Below, in pieces: positions 1-8,584 of a stretch of DNA of 64,000 nt. The notes beneath the pieces were generated by a model, which was not told the origin of the DNA, searched no databases, and saw only the letters and a program-made list of their open reading frames with translations. Position numbers and translations under genes: made by a program. This DNA comes from Halanaerobium praevalens DSM 2228. Lineage in GTDB: Bacteria; Bacillota; Halanaerobiia; Halanaerobiales; Halanaerobiaceae. The number at the start of each line of letters is the position of its first letter. Within the stretch, counting starts at the first letter, position 1. Location of the stretch: contig NC_017455.1 of assembly GCF_000165465.1 (NCBI RefSeq), forward strand, positions 1,116,001 through 1,180,000, written 5' to 3'.

Positions 1-2
1 AA

Positions 3-989
3 ATTATTTCACTTGCTATCCAAAGATCTGCAGCAGACCATGTTACAGAATCTACAGTCTCTGTAGTTAATCTTCCAAATGATGATATGAAGGGAAGAAT
101 CATTGGACGTGAAGGTAGAAATATTAGGACTTTAGAAAGCTTAACAGGAATTGATTTAATTATTGATGATACTCCTGAGGCAGTTGTGATTTCTGGTTTT
201 GATCCAATTAGAAGAGAAATTGCCAGAATTGCTTTAGAAAAATTAATTATTGATGGTAGAATTCATCCAGCTAGAATTGAAGAAATGGTTGAAAAAGCTG
301 AAAAAGAATTAGACCAGCATATTAAGGAAATAGGAGAACAGGCAACTTTTGATTCAGGTGTTCATGGTTTAGATTCTGAATTAGTTCAATTACTTGGAAG
401 ACTTAAATTTAGAACTAGCTATGGTCAGAATGTATTACAACATTCTATAGAAGTTTCCTATTTAGCAAGCATTATGGCAGCAGAATTAGGAGCAGATGTT
501 ACTCTTGCAAGAAGGGGTGGACTGCTACATGATATTGGTAAAGCAATAGATCATGATATGGAAGGTACCCATGTTAATTTAGGTGTTGATACAGCTAGAA
601 AACATGGTGAAAGTGAAAAAGTTATTCATACTATTGAAGCTCATCATAATGATGTTGAATTTAAGTCAGTTGAAGCTGTTTTAGTTGCAGCTGCTGATGC
701 TATTTCAGCCGCAAGACCTGGAGCTAGAAAAGAGACCTTAGATTCTTATATTAAGAGACTTGAAGAATTAGAAGAAATTGGTGAGTCTTTTGAAGGTGTC
801 GAAAAGGCTTATGCTATCCAAGCAGGAAGAGAAATTAGAATCATGGTTGAACCCGATAAAATTAATGATGTTACAAGTACCAAAATGGTTAGAGATATTA
901 CTAAGAAAATTGAAAATAATCTTGACTATCCGGGACAAATTAAAGTTGTAATTATTCGGGAAACAAGAGTAGTAGATTATGCTAAATAA
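3..989 (+). CDS. rny: Ribonuclease Y, 3' part (5' end outside window)
   Basis: The reading frame is open from the first bases, so the gene is cut by the window edge. The visible part holds the KH domain ([10 protein letters not shown] signature, first 50 residues) and the HD domain with its metal ligands (QHSIEVS, LLHDIGK and AAADAIS). RNase Y is a membrane-anchored endoribonuclease that starts mRNA decay in Firmicutes; the N-terminal membrane helix and coiled coil lie upstream of base 1. The gene ends in a clear intrinsic terminator and is followed by ymdB, the usual clostridial order. The first visible ATG (87) is internal, because KH-domain sequence precedes it. Identity is certain from the KH-HD arrangement. 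Confidence 0.97.
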   Translation: MISLAIQRSAADHVTESTVSVVNLPNDDMKGRIIGREGRNIRTLESLTGIDLIIDDTPEAVVISGFDPIRREIARIALEKLIIDGRIHPARIEEMVEKAEKELDQHIKEIGEQATFDSGVHGLDSELVQLLGRLKFRTSYGQNVLQHSIEVSYLASIMAAELGADVTLARRGGLLHDIGKAIDHDMEGTHVNLGVDTARKHGESEKVIHTIEAHHNDVEFKSVEAVLVAAADAISAARPGARKETLDSYIKRLEELEEIGESFEGVEKAYAIQAGREIRIMVEPDKINDVTSTKMVRDITKKIENNLDYPGQIKVVIIRETRVVDYAK

Positions 990-1013
990 AAAATAACTAA
1001 TTTTGAAATTAAT

Positions 1014-1037
1014 AGGCTCCTCTTTGAGGAGCCTTTT
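1014..1037 (+). terminator. Intrinsic terminator after rny
   Basis: A perfect 9-bp stem AGGCTCCTC / GAGGAGCCT with a TTT loop is followed by T's, 25 bp after the rny stop codon. It separates rny from ymdB. Confidence 0.9.
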
Positions 1038-1069
1038 ATAAATTTATTATATAAAGTGGGAGATCTAAA

Positions 1070-1846
1070 ATGAATATTTTATTTATAGGTGATATTGTAG
1101 GAAGAGCAGGTAGACGAGCTGTTAGACTTTTTTTAGATAAAATAAAAAAAGAAAATAAAGTAGATTTTATAATTGCAAATGGTGAAAATTCAGCTGGTGG
1201 TTTTGGTATAACTAAAAAAGTGGCTAAAGAACTAGTTGACTATGGTATAGATTTTTTTACGATGGGAAATCATACTTGGGATAACAAAGATATTTTTAAA
1301 TTTATTGATGAAAAAGATAATTTGATTCGCCCTTTAAATTTTCCTGAAAATAATCCAGGCCAAGGTTGGAAAACTATAGAAATTAATTCTAAAAAAGTTA
1401 CTATAATAAATTTAATTGGTCAAGTATTTATGCAAAGTTGTGATTCACCTTATCATAAATTTATAGAGCTTTATCCTCAAATTAGAGATTCAGATATTAT
1501 TTTAGTTGATTTTCATGCAGAAGCAACAGGAGAAAAAATGGCCTTTGCTAGAGCTGTTGATGGAATGGTCACTGCAGTTATTGGGACTCATACCCATGTT
1601 CAAACAAATGATGCTCAAATTTTGCCTCAAAAAACAGCTTATATTACTGATGCAGGTTTAACAGGAGCGGTTGATTCTATTTTAGGTATGAAAGCTGATA
1701 AAATGGTCCAAAAAATGAAAGACTCACTTCCAGTTCGATATGAAGTAGCAACTGGTGAAGTTAAATTAGAAGCTGTTTTAGTTAAAATTGGAAACAAAAA
1801 TAATCAAGCTACAGCAATTGAAACAATTAATAAAAATAATCTCTAA
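1070..1846 (+). CDS. ymdB: YmdB-family metallophosphoesterase
   Basis: 258 residues, the normal length for the TIGR00282/YmdB family of calcineurin-like phosphoesterases that act on 2',3'-cyclic nucleotides. Metal-binding motifs are visible in order: GDIVGRAGR near the N-terminus, NGENSAGGFG, MGNHTWDN, VDFHAEATGEK and GTHTHVQTNDA. The start ATG follows GGGAGATCT. The gene lies directly downstream of rny, as in many Firmicutes; known family members influence biofilm and sporulation decisions and may interact with RNase Y. No terminator separates it from spoVS, so read-through into spoVS is possible. Confidence 0.93.
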   Translation: MNILFIGDIVGRAGRRAVRLFLDKIKKENKVDFIIANGENSAGGFGITKKVAKELVDYGIDFFTMGNHTWDNKDIFKFIDEKDNLIRPLNFPENNPGQGWKTIEINSKKVTIINLIGQVFMQSCDSPYHKFIELYPQIRDSDIILVDFHAEATGEKMAFARAVDGMVTAVIGTHTHVQTNDAQILPQKTAYITDAGLTGAVDSILGMKADKMVQKMKDSLPVRYEVATGEVKLEAVLVKIGNKNNQATAIETINKNNL

Positions 1847-1861
1847 TAATTTGTTCAAAAA

Positions 1862-1891
1862 GCAGGAATTTATTTCATTGATGTCTAATAT
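1862..1891 (+). promoter_or_regulatory. Candidate sigma-H-type promoter of spoVS
   Basis: GCAGGAATT matches the Bacillus sigma-H -35 consensus RNAGGAWWW fully. GTCTAATAT matches the -10 RNNGAATWW except at one position, with a 12-bp spacer. B. subtilis spoVS is a sigma-H target, which makes the placement meaningful. Only sequence similarity supports the call. Confidence 0.45.
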
Positions 1892-1945
1892 GTATTATAT
1901 AAGCATATGTGATATTTTATTCATATAGGGAGGTAATAGACAAAA

Positions 1946-2206
1946 ATGGAAATTTTAAAAGTATCATCAAATTCAAGTCCAAATAAAGTAGCTGGAGCTT
2001 TAGCTGGTGTTTTAAGAGAAGAAGGTAAGGCAGAACTGCAGGCTATTGGTGCAGGGGCCATTAACCAAGGGGTGAAAGCTGTAGCAATTGCAAGAGGTTT
2101 TGTAGCTCCTAGTGGGGTTGATTTAATCTGTATACCAGCCTTTACTGATATAGAGATTGAAGGAGAAGAAAGGACTGCGATTAAATTAATTGTAGAACCA
2201 AGATAG
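1946..2206 (+). CDS. spoVS: Stage V sporulation protein S
   Basis: 86 residues, matching the highly conserved SpoVS/Alba-like family in length and sequence (MEILKVSSNSSPNKVAGALAG at the start, and the NQGVKAVAIARGFVAPSG core). SpoVS is a small nucleic-acid-binding-fold protein needed for late spore development in Bacillus; it is also kept in non-sporulating diderm Firmicutes, where its role is unclear. A GGGAGGT ribosome-binding site sits 9 bp upstream. The gene has its own terminator and a candidate sigma-H-like promoter. Confidence 0.95.
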   Translation: MEILKVSSNSSPNKVAGALAGVLREEGKAELQAIGAGAINQGVKAVAIARGFVAPSGVDLICIPAFTDIEIEGEERTAIKLIVEPR

Positions 2207-2213
2207 AAATTTT

Positions 2214-2245
2214 ATCTGTTTGCCAGCTGGCAGACAGATTTTTTT
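2214..2245 (+). terminator. Intrinsic terminator after spoVS
   Basis: ATCTGT / ACAGAT flank an inner TGCCAGCTGGCA palindrome, followed by seven T's. Confidence 0.88.
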
Positions 2246-2265
2246 ACTTTTAATCTTATTTTAAC

Positions 2266-2295
2266 TTGTGTTATGACACATTTAAGTTATATAAT
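2266..2295 (+). promoter_or_regulatory. Promoter of the two-component operon with overlapping palindrome
   Basis: TTGTGT (2266-2271), an 18-bp spacer and TATAAT (2290-2295) lie about 57 bp before the response-regulator start. The near-perfect inverted repeat TGTGTTATGACACA (2267-2280) covers the -35 box and could be an operator, possibly for the regulator encoded next. Confidence 0.5.
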
Positions 2296-2351
2296 AGATA
2301 ATAGTTAGGAATAAATAAGTTGGTCAAGCCCTATAAATTTGAGGTGCTAAA

Positions 2352-3029
2352 ATGGAAAAAATATTAATTGTTGAAGATGAAGCTAAAATAAGGAAATTAA
2401 TTAAAAGCTATTTAGCAGAAGAATATAAATTAAAAGAAGCTGCAAATGGAAAAAAAGCATTATCTCTATTTAAAAATAATAATTTTGATTTAATTATTTT
2501 AGATTTAATGTTACCTAAAATAAGTGGAGAAGAAGTTTGTCAAAATATAAGACAAATCTCTGATATTCCAATTATTATGTTAACTGCTAAAAGTAGTGAA
2601 GAACATAAAATAGCTGGTTTTAATTATGGTGCAGATGATTATTTAACAAAGCCTTTTAGTCCTCGAGAATTATTAGTGCGTGTCAAAGCACTTTTAAGAC
2701 GCAGTCAAAATGTTAAAAAAGCCAATGTCATCGCCTTAAATAAAGGAGAATATAAGATATTCCCTGAAAAAATGATTGTCACAAAAGATGATCTTGATTG
2801 TGAACTCACAACTACAGAATTCAAAATTTTAATGGCCTTAATTAATAATGCAAATCAAGTTTTAAGTCGGGAACAATTAGCAGATATTGTGATGGGACTG
2901 GAGTTTAGTGGATTTGATAGAACTATAGATGCTCATATTAAAAATATAAGAAAAAAAATGAAATTAGAAAAAGATCAATATATAATTACAGTCTATGGAG
3001 CTGGGTATAAGTTTATAGGTGATCTTTAA
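2352..3029 (+). CDS. OmpR/PhoB-family response regulator
   Basis: 225 residues with a receiver domain (acidic EDE near residue 9, phospho-acceptor in IILDLMLPK near residue 52, conserved Lys in LTKPFSPREL) and a C-terminal winged helix ending in ITVYGAGYKF. It overlaps the downstream histidine-kinase start by one base (stop TAA / start ATG), so the pair is translationally coupled. It is a DNA-binding transcription factor phosphorylated by the partner kinase. The target genes are unknown; the Met/His-rich sensor loop of the kinase hints at metal. Confidence 0.93.
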   Translation: MEKILIVEDEAKIRKLIKSYLAEEYKLKEAANGKKALSLFKNNNFDLIILDLMLPKISGEEVCQNIRQISDIPIIMLTAKSSEEHKIAGFNYGADDYLTKPFSPRELLVRVKALLRRSQNVKKANVIALNKGEYKIFPEKMIVTKDDLDCELTTTEFKILMALINNANQVLSREQLADIVMGLEFSGFDRTIDAHIKNIRKKMKLEKDQYIITVYGAGYKFIGDL

Positions 3030-4426
3030 TGTCTAAATTAGGTAAAAAAATATTTATTATATTTCTATTATTAATTATTTTATCTTTATTTTTAGTTGGT
3101 CTTTTTATTAATTTTTCAATTGGAGAAAAATTTGATGATTTTATAAATCTGCAGCGTGAAAAAAGTATTCAAGAATTAGCAGAATTAATTACAGAGGCAG
3201 CTGCTAAAAATGATTTTAAAGAAGTTAGATCATTAGTTAAGAATTTTAGTAGAACTAATAAAATTCCAATTTGGCTGCAAGATGAAAAAGGAAATTTCAT
3301 TTATTTTTCTAATCAAAGTCGTCATATGTCTAATATGATGGGAAATATGGGAATGAATAGTTCACATTTACGCATGATGAATCAATTGCCTGATGATTTT
3401 CCAGGTCGAAATAAAAAAGAACTAATATATTCAGATGGTAGAAAAATATTCACTTTATATTGGAAAGAATTGGCGGCTAAAAATCAGTTAGATTCTGAAA
3501 TCTATAATTATTTTAAAAAAAATATATATCAAGCAATAATATTTAGTGCTGCTATAGTAATTTTTTTAATAATAATTCTATCCTTTATTATTTCTAAAAA
3601 AATAACTACTCCCTTAATTAAGCTTAAAAATGCTGCTTTAGCAGTTGCTCAAGGGGATTATAAAGAAAAGATAGAAGCCAAAGGTCAAGATGAATTAACT
3701 GAATTAATAGAAGCTTTTAATTTAATGACAAAAAAATTAAAAAAATTAGATAAAATAAGAAAAGAATCCACTTCTGATTTAGCTCATGAGCTAAGAACTC
3801 CACTCACAACACTCAGTGGATATTTAGAAGCTATAGAAGATGGGAAATTAAAAGCAGATTTAGCAACAATTAAAGAAATGCAAGAAGAAACTAAAAGGAT
3901 TACAAAGTTAGTTGAAAATCTAAATGATTTTGCTAATGCCCAAAATAAAGTTTTTAATCTAAAAAAAGAAAAAATTAATTTAAAACCGATCATAAAAAAG
4001 GTTTTAAAACATTTTTCAAAATCAATTAAAGATAAAAATATTGAGCTTAAACTTAATTTAGACTCAGAGCTTTATTTAAATGGGGATCAAGATAGTTTAT
4101 TTCAAATAGTCGACAATATAATAGAAAATGCAATTAAATATAATAAACAAAATGGCAAAATAATAATTGAAGCTAAAAAAGAAAAAGATTATTTGATAAT
4201 TAATTTTAAAGATACTGGTTTGGGGATAAAAGCTAAAGATTTACCATATATATTTGAAAGGTTTTATAGAACAGACCAGTCACGTAATTCTAAAAATCAA
4301 GGTTCAGGTATTGGATTGGCAGTTGTGAAAGAATTAGTAGAAGCACATAACGGTAAAATTAAAGCTCAAAGTAATGAGCAGCAGGGTACTATTTTTAAAT
4401 TAAAATTACCAGCTTTAAAAACATAA
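3029..4426 (+). CDS. Membrane sensor histidine kinase with Met-rich sensor loop
   Basis: 465 residues. Two membrane helices (about 9-28 and 168-188) enclose an extracytoplasmic loop. HAMP, HisKA (DLAHELRTP, phospho-His253) and HATPase follow, with N box ENAIKYNK, G1 DTGLGIKAKD, F box FERFYR and G2 GSGIGLAVVKE. All catalytic motifs are intact. Unusually, the sensor loop (about residues 94-122) has a cluster rich in Met with His and Asn (HMSNMMGNMGMNSSH), the kind of composition known to bind Cu(I)/Ag(I). It starts one base before the end of the regulator gene. No metal-efflux gene is adjacent, so metal sensing is an inference only. Confidence 0.92.
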   Translation: MSKLGKKIFIIFLLLIILSLFLVGLFINFSIGEKFDDFINLQREKSIQELAELITEAAAKNDFKEVRSLVKNFSRTNKIPIWLQDEKGNFIYFSNQSRHMSNMMGNMGMNSSHLRMMNQLPDDFPGRNKKELIYSDGRKIFTLYWKELAAKNQLDSEIYNYFKKNIYQAIIFSAAIVIFLIIILSFIISKKITTPLIKLKNAALAVAQGDYKEKIEAKGQDELTELIEAFNLMTKKLKKLDKIRKESTSDLAHELRTPLTTLSGYLEAIEDGKLKADLATIKEMQEETKRITKLVENLNDFANAQNKVFNLKKEKINLKPIIKKVLKHFSKSIKDKNIELKLNLDSELYLNGDQDSLFQIVDNIIENAIKYNKQNGKIIIEAKKEKDYLIINFKDTGLGIKAKDLPYIFERFYRTDQSRNSKNQGSGIGLAVVKELVEAHNGKIKAQSNEQQGTIFKLKLPALKT

Positions 4427-4510
4427 TTTAGTAATCTGTTAGTTTAATTTAATTTGAATTTAAATATTAAAAAAATTTATTTAATCTTAGATTTAAGAGG
4501 AGTGATTTGA

Positions 4511-5161
4511 TTGGATTTTAATCGTATTTGGAATTTATTGACACTAGGTGGACCGATGACTATTCCACTTTTATTTGCATCAGTTTTTAGTTTGGCAGTT
4601 ATTATAGAAAAAGCAATTTTCTTTTATCGACATAATGATAGTAATTCTAGATTAATCAAAAGAATTGAAATTTTAGTAGAAGAAGGCGATATCTTAAGTG
4701 CTTTAAATGAATTAAAGGGTAAAACAGGTACAAATGCTAAATTATTATCAGCTGCTTTAGCACATAATAGTGAAGACCCTTCTCGTTTAAGAGAAGTTTT
4801 AAAAGCAGTAGGAGAAGATGAAATTAAAAAAATGGAAAGACATCTTCCAATTTTAGATGTTGTAGCAATGATTTCCCCCTTATTAGGTTTATTGGGAACT
4901 GTAATTGGAATCATTAGTAGTTTTAATATTTTGGGTACAGCAGCTGGAGCAGCTAATCCAGCTCAAATCAGTTCTGGAATTGCTGCAGCCCTAATTAGTA
5001 CAGCTTTAGGACTAATTATAGCTATTCCGACTGCCATATTTTATTCTTATTTTGCTCATAAAGTTGAAAAAAGAGCTCATCAGATGAATTTAAGTTTAGT
5101 CGAGATTGTTGATGTTGTCAGCAATAATAGAGGTGACAGTGATGTTCAAAACTACTCTTAA
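4511..5161 (+). CDS. exbB: ExbB/TolQ/MotA-family proton-channel protein
   Basis: 216 residues with three membrane helices (about 14-34, 115-138 and 155-180) and the conserved MotA/TolQ/ExbB segment (VVAMISPLLGLLGTVIGIISSF). It forms the proton-conducting stator that energises TonB. The start is TTG at 4511, preceded by AAGAGGAG at good spacing. The ExbD gene begins inside its last codons and tonB follows, which favours ExbB over TolQ or MotA. Confidence 0.9.
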   Translation: MDFNRIWNLLTLGGPMTIPLLFASVFSLAVIIEKAIFFYRHNDSNSRLIKRIEILVEEGDILSALNELKGKTGTNAKLLSAALAHNSEDPSRLREVLKAVGEDEIKKMERHLPILDVVAMISPLLGLLGTVIGIISSFNILGTAAGAANPAQISSGIAAALISTALGLIIAIPTAIFYSYFAHKVEKRAHQMNLSLVEIVDVVSNNRGDSDVQNYS

Positions 5162-5546
5162 GAAAAAAAGTTCAATCAATATCATTCCAATGATTGATGT
5201 TATATTTTTTCTTTTAGTATTTTTTATGTTATTTACTACCTTTAGAACAACTCCTGAAGGAATAGAAATGCAGTTACCAAAAGCTGTAACAGCTACTGAA
5301 CAAAAATCAGAAAATTTTATTATAAATATAGATTCAGATGGTAATTATTATTATGAAGATCAAGCTTTAGGACTTAAACAGATTATTTCTGAGGCAAAAA
5401 TTGTAAATAAAGAAAAGTCCAATCTAACAATTGTAATTAGTGCAGATAAAAATACACGTTATGAAAATGTTGTTTCTTTGATGGATGGCATGCGTAATGT
5501 TGGAATTACTAGATTAGCTCTAGCAGCAGATAAAGAAGGTAGTTAA
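5142..5546 (+). CDS. exbD: ExbD/TolR-family protein
   Basis: 134 residues with one N-terminal membrane helix (IIPMIDVIFFLLVFFML) carrying the conserved Asp of the family in PMIDV, then a periplasmic domain with the typical repeated turn (SADKNTRYENVVSLMDGMRNVGI). A longer frame opens at 5106, but ATG 5142 has GAGGTGAC upstream and fits the family N-terminus, so it is chosen; it overlaps exbB by 20 bp. The protein partners ExbB and TonB in using proton motive force. Confidence 0.9.
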   Translation: MFKTTLKKKSSINIIPMIDVIFFLLVFFMLFTTFRTTPEGIEMQLPKAVTATEQKSENFIINIDSDGNYYYEDQALGLKQIISEAKIVNKEKSNLTIVISADKNTRYENVVSLMDGMRNVGITRLALAADKEGS

Positions 5547-5561
5547 TAGGATGGTGAATTT

Positions 5562-6590
5562 ATGCCAAATAATAACAATGATAAAAAATTATTGATTTAT
5601 ATTAGTTTGTCTATAATCATCCATCTTTTAATTTTGTATTTTCTTCCTTTAGGTTTTTTACATGGAAGTGCTCAAAGTGAAAGTGAACTAGATGATTATG
5701 GCTATATTCAGCTAGTTGATTATCAAGCCCAAGCAATAGAAACCGAAGAAAAAGAAGAAATTAAAGAACCTAGAGAGAATAAAGAAGAACTAACTGAAAA
5801 GAAAAAAGATGAGCAAGATGAAAAGACAAATCCAGAGGTTGAAAGTGAAAAAGAAGTTGCTCAAAAAGAAAAAGAAGTAGAACCAAAAGTAGAAGAAAAA
5901 ACCAAAGTAAAAACTGAGCTAAAAGAAGAAACTATAGTGGAAAATAAAGAAGAAAAAGTAGAAAACAAAAAAGAAACCAAAATTGAAAAAGATATAATTG
6001 AAAAAGATTTAGAAATAAAAAAAGAAAGTGAAGTAAAATCTGAATCAGATTTAATAACAAGTGAGGATAGTAATAGTGAAATTGAAATAGAAGTAGAAAA
6101 AAATCAAGTTAAAGATCAAGCAGTAGAAGAAAATGAAGCTTCTAATACTGAAAATGAAAAGATAGAAAAGAAAGTGGATGCAAATAAAAAAGACGCTTCT
6201 AATTCTAAGACTGAAACTACAGAGAAAGCAGAAGCTGAAGTTAAAGAAAAGACTAAGCCGAAACCACCAACAGCTGGTGATTTAATTGGCTTAATTGAAC
6301 CACCAGCTTTTCCTAAAGATTTAGTTGGTAGTCGTTCTGAAGGTACAGTTGATCTAATGGTAGAAATTTCTGAGACTGGAGAAGTTGTTGAAATTGAAGT
6401 TTTAGAGTCTTCAGGTCATGATTCAATGGATCGAGTTGCTCAACTGACTTTAAAACATGGTTGGGAATTTAAACAATATCAAAAACCTTATCAAATTGAA
6501 GTTTCCATTAAATATTATTTAGATCAAGCTGATAATACTCAAGTAGATGTGCAAATTGGCCAAGTAGAATTTATGTCTGGAGGTGAATAA
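5562..6590 (+). CDS. tonB: TonB-like energy transducer with very long Lys/Glu-rich linker
   Basis: 342 residues: an N-terminal membrane helix (about 8-30), an extended Lys/Glu-rich low-complexity segment (about 55-235) and a C-terminal TonB fold (about 245-325, with SEGTVDLMVEISETGEVVEIEV and a YQKPYQIEVSIKYYL strand). TonB links the inner-membrane ExbBD motor to outer-membrane receptors. The linker is charge-patterned rather than Pro-rich as in proteobacterial TonB. It is third in an operon after exbB and exbD. No TonB-dependent receptor is encoded nearby. Confidence 0.88.
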   Translation: MPNNNNDKKLLIYISLSIIIHLLILYFLPLGFLHGSAQSESELDDYGYIQLVDYQAQAIETEEKEEIKEPRENKEELTEKKKDEQDEKTNPEVESEKEVAQKEKEVEPKVEEKTKVKTELKEETIVENKEEKVENKKETKIEKDIIEKDLEIKKESEVKSESDLITSEDSNSEIEIEVEKNQVKDQAVEENEASNTENEKIEKKVDANKKDASNSKTETTEKAEAEVKEKTKPKPPTAGDLIGLIEPPAFPKDLVGSRSEGTVDLMVEISETGEVVEIEVLESSGHDSMDRVAQLTLKHGWEFKQYQKPYQIEVSIKYYLDQADNTQVDVQIGQVEFMSGGE

Positions 6591-6595
6591 GATTA

Positions 6596-8584
6596 ATGAC
6601 TAAATTTAAAAAAGTAATATTTATTGTTTTATCTATAATTATGATTTTTAGCCTTAAAACGGCTGCTGAATCTGATTTTTTTGAAAATGTAGATGAAAAT
6701 AATAATCTTCGTTTTGGAAATGAATATATAGTAATTGTAGTTAATAAAAATGAAAACTCACAGGGAAGATTTGCAGTTGAAACAACCGGTGGTGCTCCTG
6801 CTCGGGAAAATGATGATAATAAACCACTAATTTATGGTAGACCAAACCCTTGGACTTCTTATACTTCCCTCTGGATTAATGGTGAAAAATATGTATTTGG
6901 AGGTAAAACTAAAAGAAGAGCTGGAGCAGAAGCAAAATATGGTAAAATAATTCAAGAACCGACTGTAAAAGATAATCAAATAATTACTAAAATTCGTTTT
7001 GATAAAATTATAGTGGAACAAATTTTATCAATAGTCAAAAGTTCTACAACTGGACTTGCTGATAGTGCTCAAATTCAGTATAGAATTATTAATGAAGGTG
7101 AAAAAGAAGAAAAAGTTGGTCTGAGAGTTATGTTAGATACTATGTTAGGTCAAAATGATGGAGCCCCTTTTAGGTTAGGTGAAGATACTATTGATTCTGA
7201 TAAATTATATTATGCTAAACAATTAGATGATTTTTGGCAGGCTTTTGATAGTATATCAAATCCTCAAGTTACTTCTCAAGGTTCCTTTATTGGACCTGAT
7301 GTTAGTAAGCCTGATAAAGTTTATTTTTCTGATTGGGGTAGTTTAGCAGATGGAGTTTGGGATTTTGATTTTAATCCTGGCCAAGAATTTATTCGTAAAG
7401 GTGAGTATGAAGTTGACAGCGCAATGGCAATGTACTGGGTTCCTGAAAAAATTGAGCCTGGGGAAACAAACACTTATATAACTAAATATGGTCTTGGAGG
7501 AATTACAATTGTTCCCGGAATTTTGTCCTTAGGAGTAACTTCAGCTGCTGAGGTAACTTTAGATAAGAATAATCAAAGTTTTCCAGTTGTTGCGTATTTA
7601 GAAAACACATCTGAAATTGAGGCTCGTAATGTAGAAATTAAAATTGAATTACCAGCTGGTTTTGAAGTTGAAAATAAGACTAAAAATTTAGGGAATATGA
7701 AAGCTGAAGATATTTCCCAGATAACTTGGAATGTAAAAGCTTTAAATCAAGATAATTTACCAGAAGAGATGACATATCGAGTAATAGTTGATGCAGAAAA
7801 TACAGACTCTAATCAAGTTGAAAGAAAAGTTAAGTTTTTAGGGCCACCAGTCTTAAATGCCAAAATAGAATTAATGGAAAATGTAGAATCAGTTGATGGT
7901 CAATTAGAACCTAATCCCTTTAGAGTTCAAGCTCAAATAAGTAATTCCGGTGAAACTTCTTTATATGGAGTCGAAGCAGAATTAATTTTGCCTCCAGGTT
8001 TAGTGCCTGCAAGTAGTGAAAAAACTAAGAAAAATTTAGGGATGCTCAAAAATGGAGAAAATATAGATATAAACTGGGCAATAGAAGCTTTACGAGTTGA
8101 TGGTACTTTACCCTTTGCACTTAAGGTAACAGGTATAAATGACTATCAAAAAACAATTGTAGAAGAAATTAACTTACCTGAATTAAATCCTCTAATTTTG
8201 TTAAGAGAAACTAAGGGACAAGTTGATGAAGATTATTTAGCTGTAGATATAGTTGCTGCTAATATAGCTGAAGCAGAAAAGTTAAGTTTTGAGTTAAATT
8301 ATAATAGTGATAATTTATTATTAACTCATGTTTCAAGAGGAGATTTTTTTGTTGGAGATAATAATTTATTACCATTTAATAGACCTGATAGATCAGAAAA
8401 AGGGAAAGTTATTTTTAAACAAGAATTACCATTTTCTCGTTCTAATGGTGTGATAGCAACTGTTCATTTTAAAATGAAAAATGATAAAATAAGTAATTTA
8501 AGTTTAAATAAATTAAAGGCTTTAAATAGTGATAATAAAGAATTTAAAATTAAAATTAAAAATATTTTAGAGGAGGAAAATTAA
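6596..8584 (+). CDS. Exported protein with repeat-type beta domains and cohesin-like C-terminus
   Basis: 662 residues starting with a signal peptide (about 1-24, ending near TAAES). Two stretches resemble the DUF11/conserved-repeat beta domain (about 335-390 and 445-505, each with a LPAGF/LPPGL-type strand and an NLGxMK turn). Residues about 530-650 resemble a cohesin-type domain (LAVDIVAANIAEAEKLSFEL, then GVIATVHFKMK). The product is probably periplasmic or surface-located. A good ribosome site (GGAGGTG) overlaps the tonB stop, and the gene abuts the SLH gene, so it belongs to this envelope operon. The precise role is unknown. Confidence 0.6.
   Translation: MTKFKKVIFIVLSIIMIFSLKTAAESDFFENVDENNNLRFGNEYIVIVVNKNENSQGRFAVETTGGAPARENDDNKPLIYGRPNPWTSYTSLWINGEKYVFGGKTKRRAGAEAKYGKIIQEPTVKDNQIITKIRFDKIIVEQILSIVKSSTTGLADSAQIQYRIINEGEKEEKVGLRVMLDTMLGQNDGAPFRLGEDTIDSDKLYYAKQLDDFWQAFDSISNPQVTSQGSFIGPDVSKPDKVYFSDWGSLADGVWDFDFNPGQEFIRKGEYEVDSAMAMYWVPEKIEPGETNTYITKYGLGGITIVPGILSLGVTSAAEVTLDKNNQSFPVVAYLENTSEIEARNVEIKIELPAGFEVENKTKNLGNMKAEDISQITWNVKALNQDNLPEEMTYRVIVDAENTDSNQVERKVKFLGPPVLNAKIELMENVESVDGQLEPNPFRVQAQISNSGETSLYGVEAELILPPGLVPASSEKTKKNLGMLKNGENIDINWAIEALRVDGTLPFALKVTGINDYQKTIVEEINLPELNPLILLRETKGQVDEDYLAVDIVAANIAEAEKLSFELNYNSDNLLLTHVSRGDFFVGDNNLLPFNRPDRSEKGKVIFKQELPFSRSNGVIATVHFKMKNDKISNLSLNKLKALNSDNKEFKIKIKNILEEEN

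Noticed and set aside
3784-3993. Minus-strand frames inside core genes (also 4624-4914, 6827-7021, 13654-13971, 22215-22415, 31568-31819, 60756-61172)
   Set aside because: Antisense shadows of well-supported genes, without ribosome sites or family resemblance.
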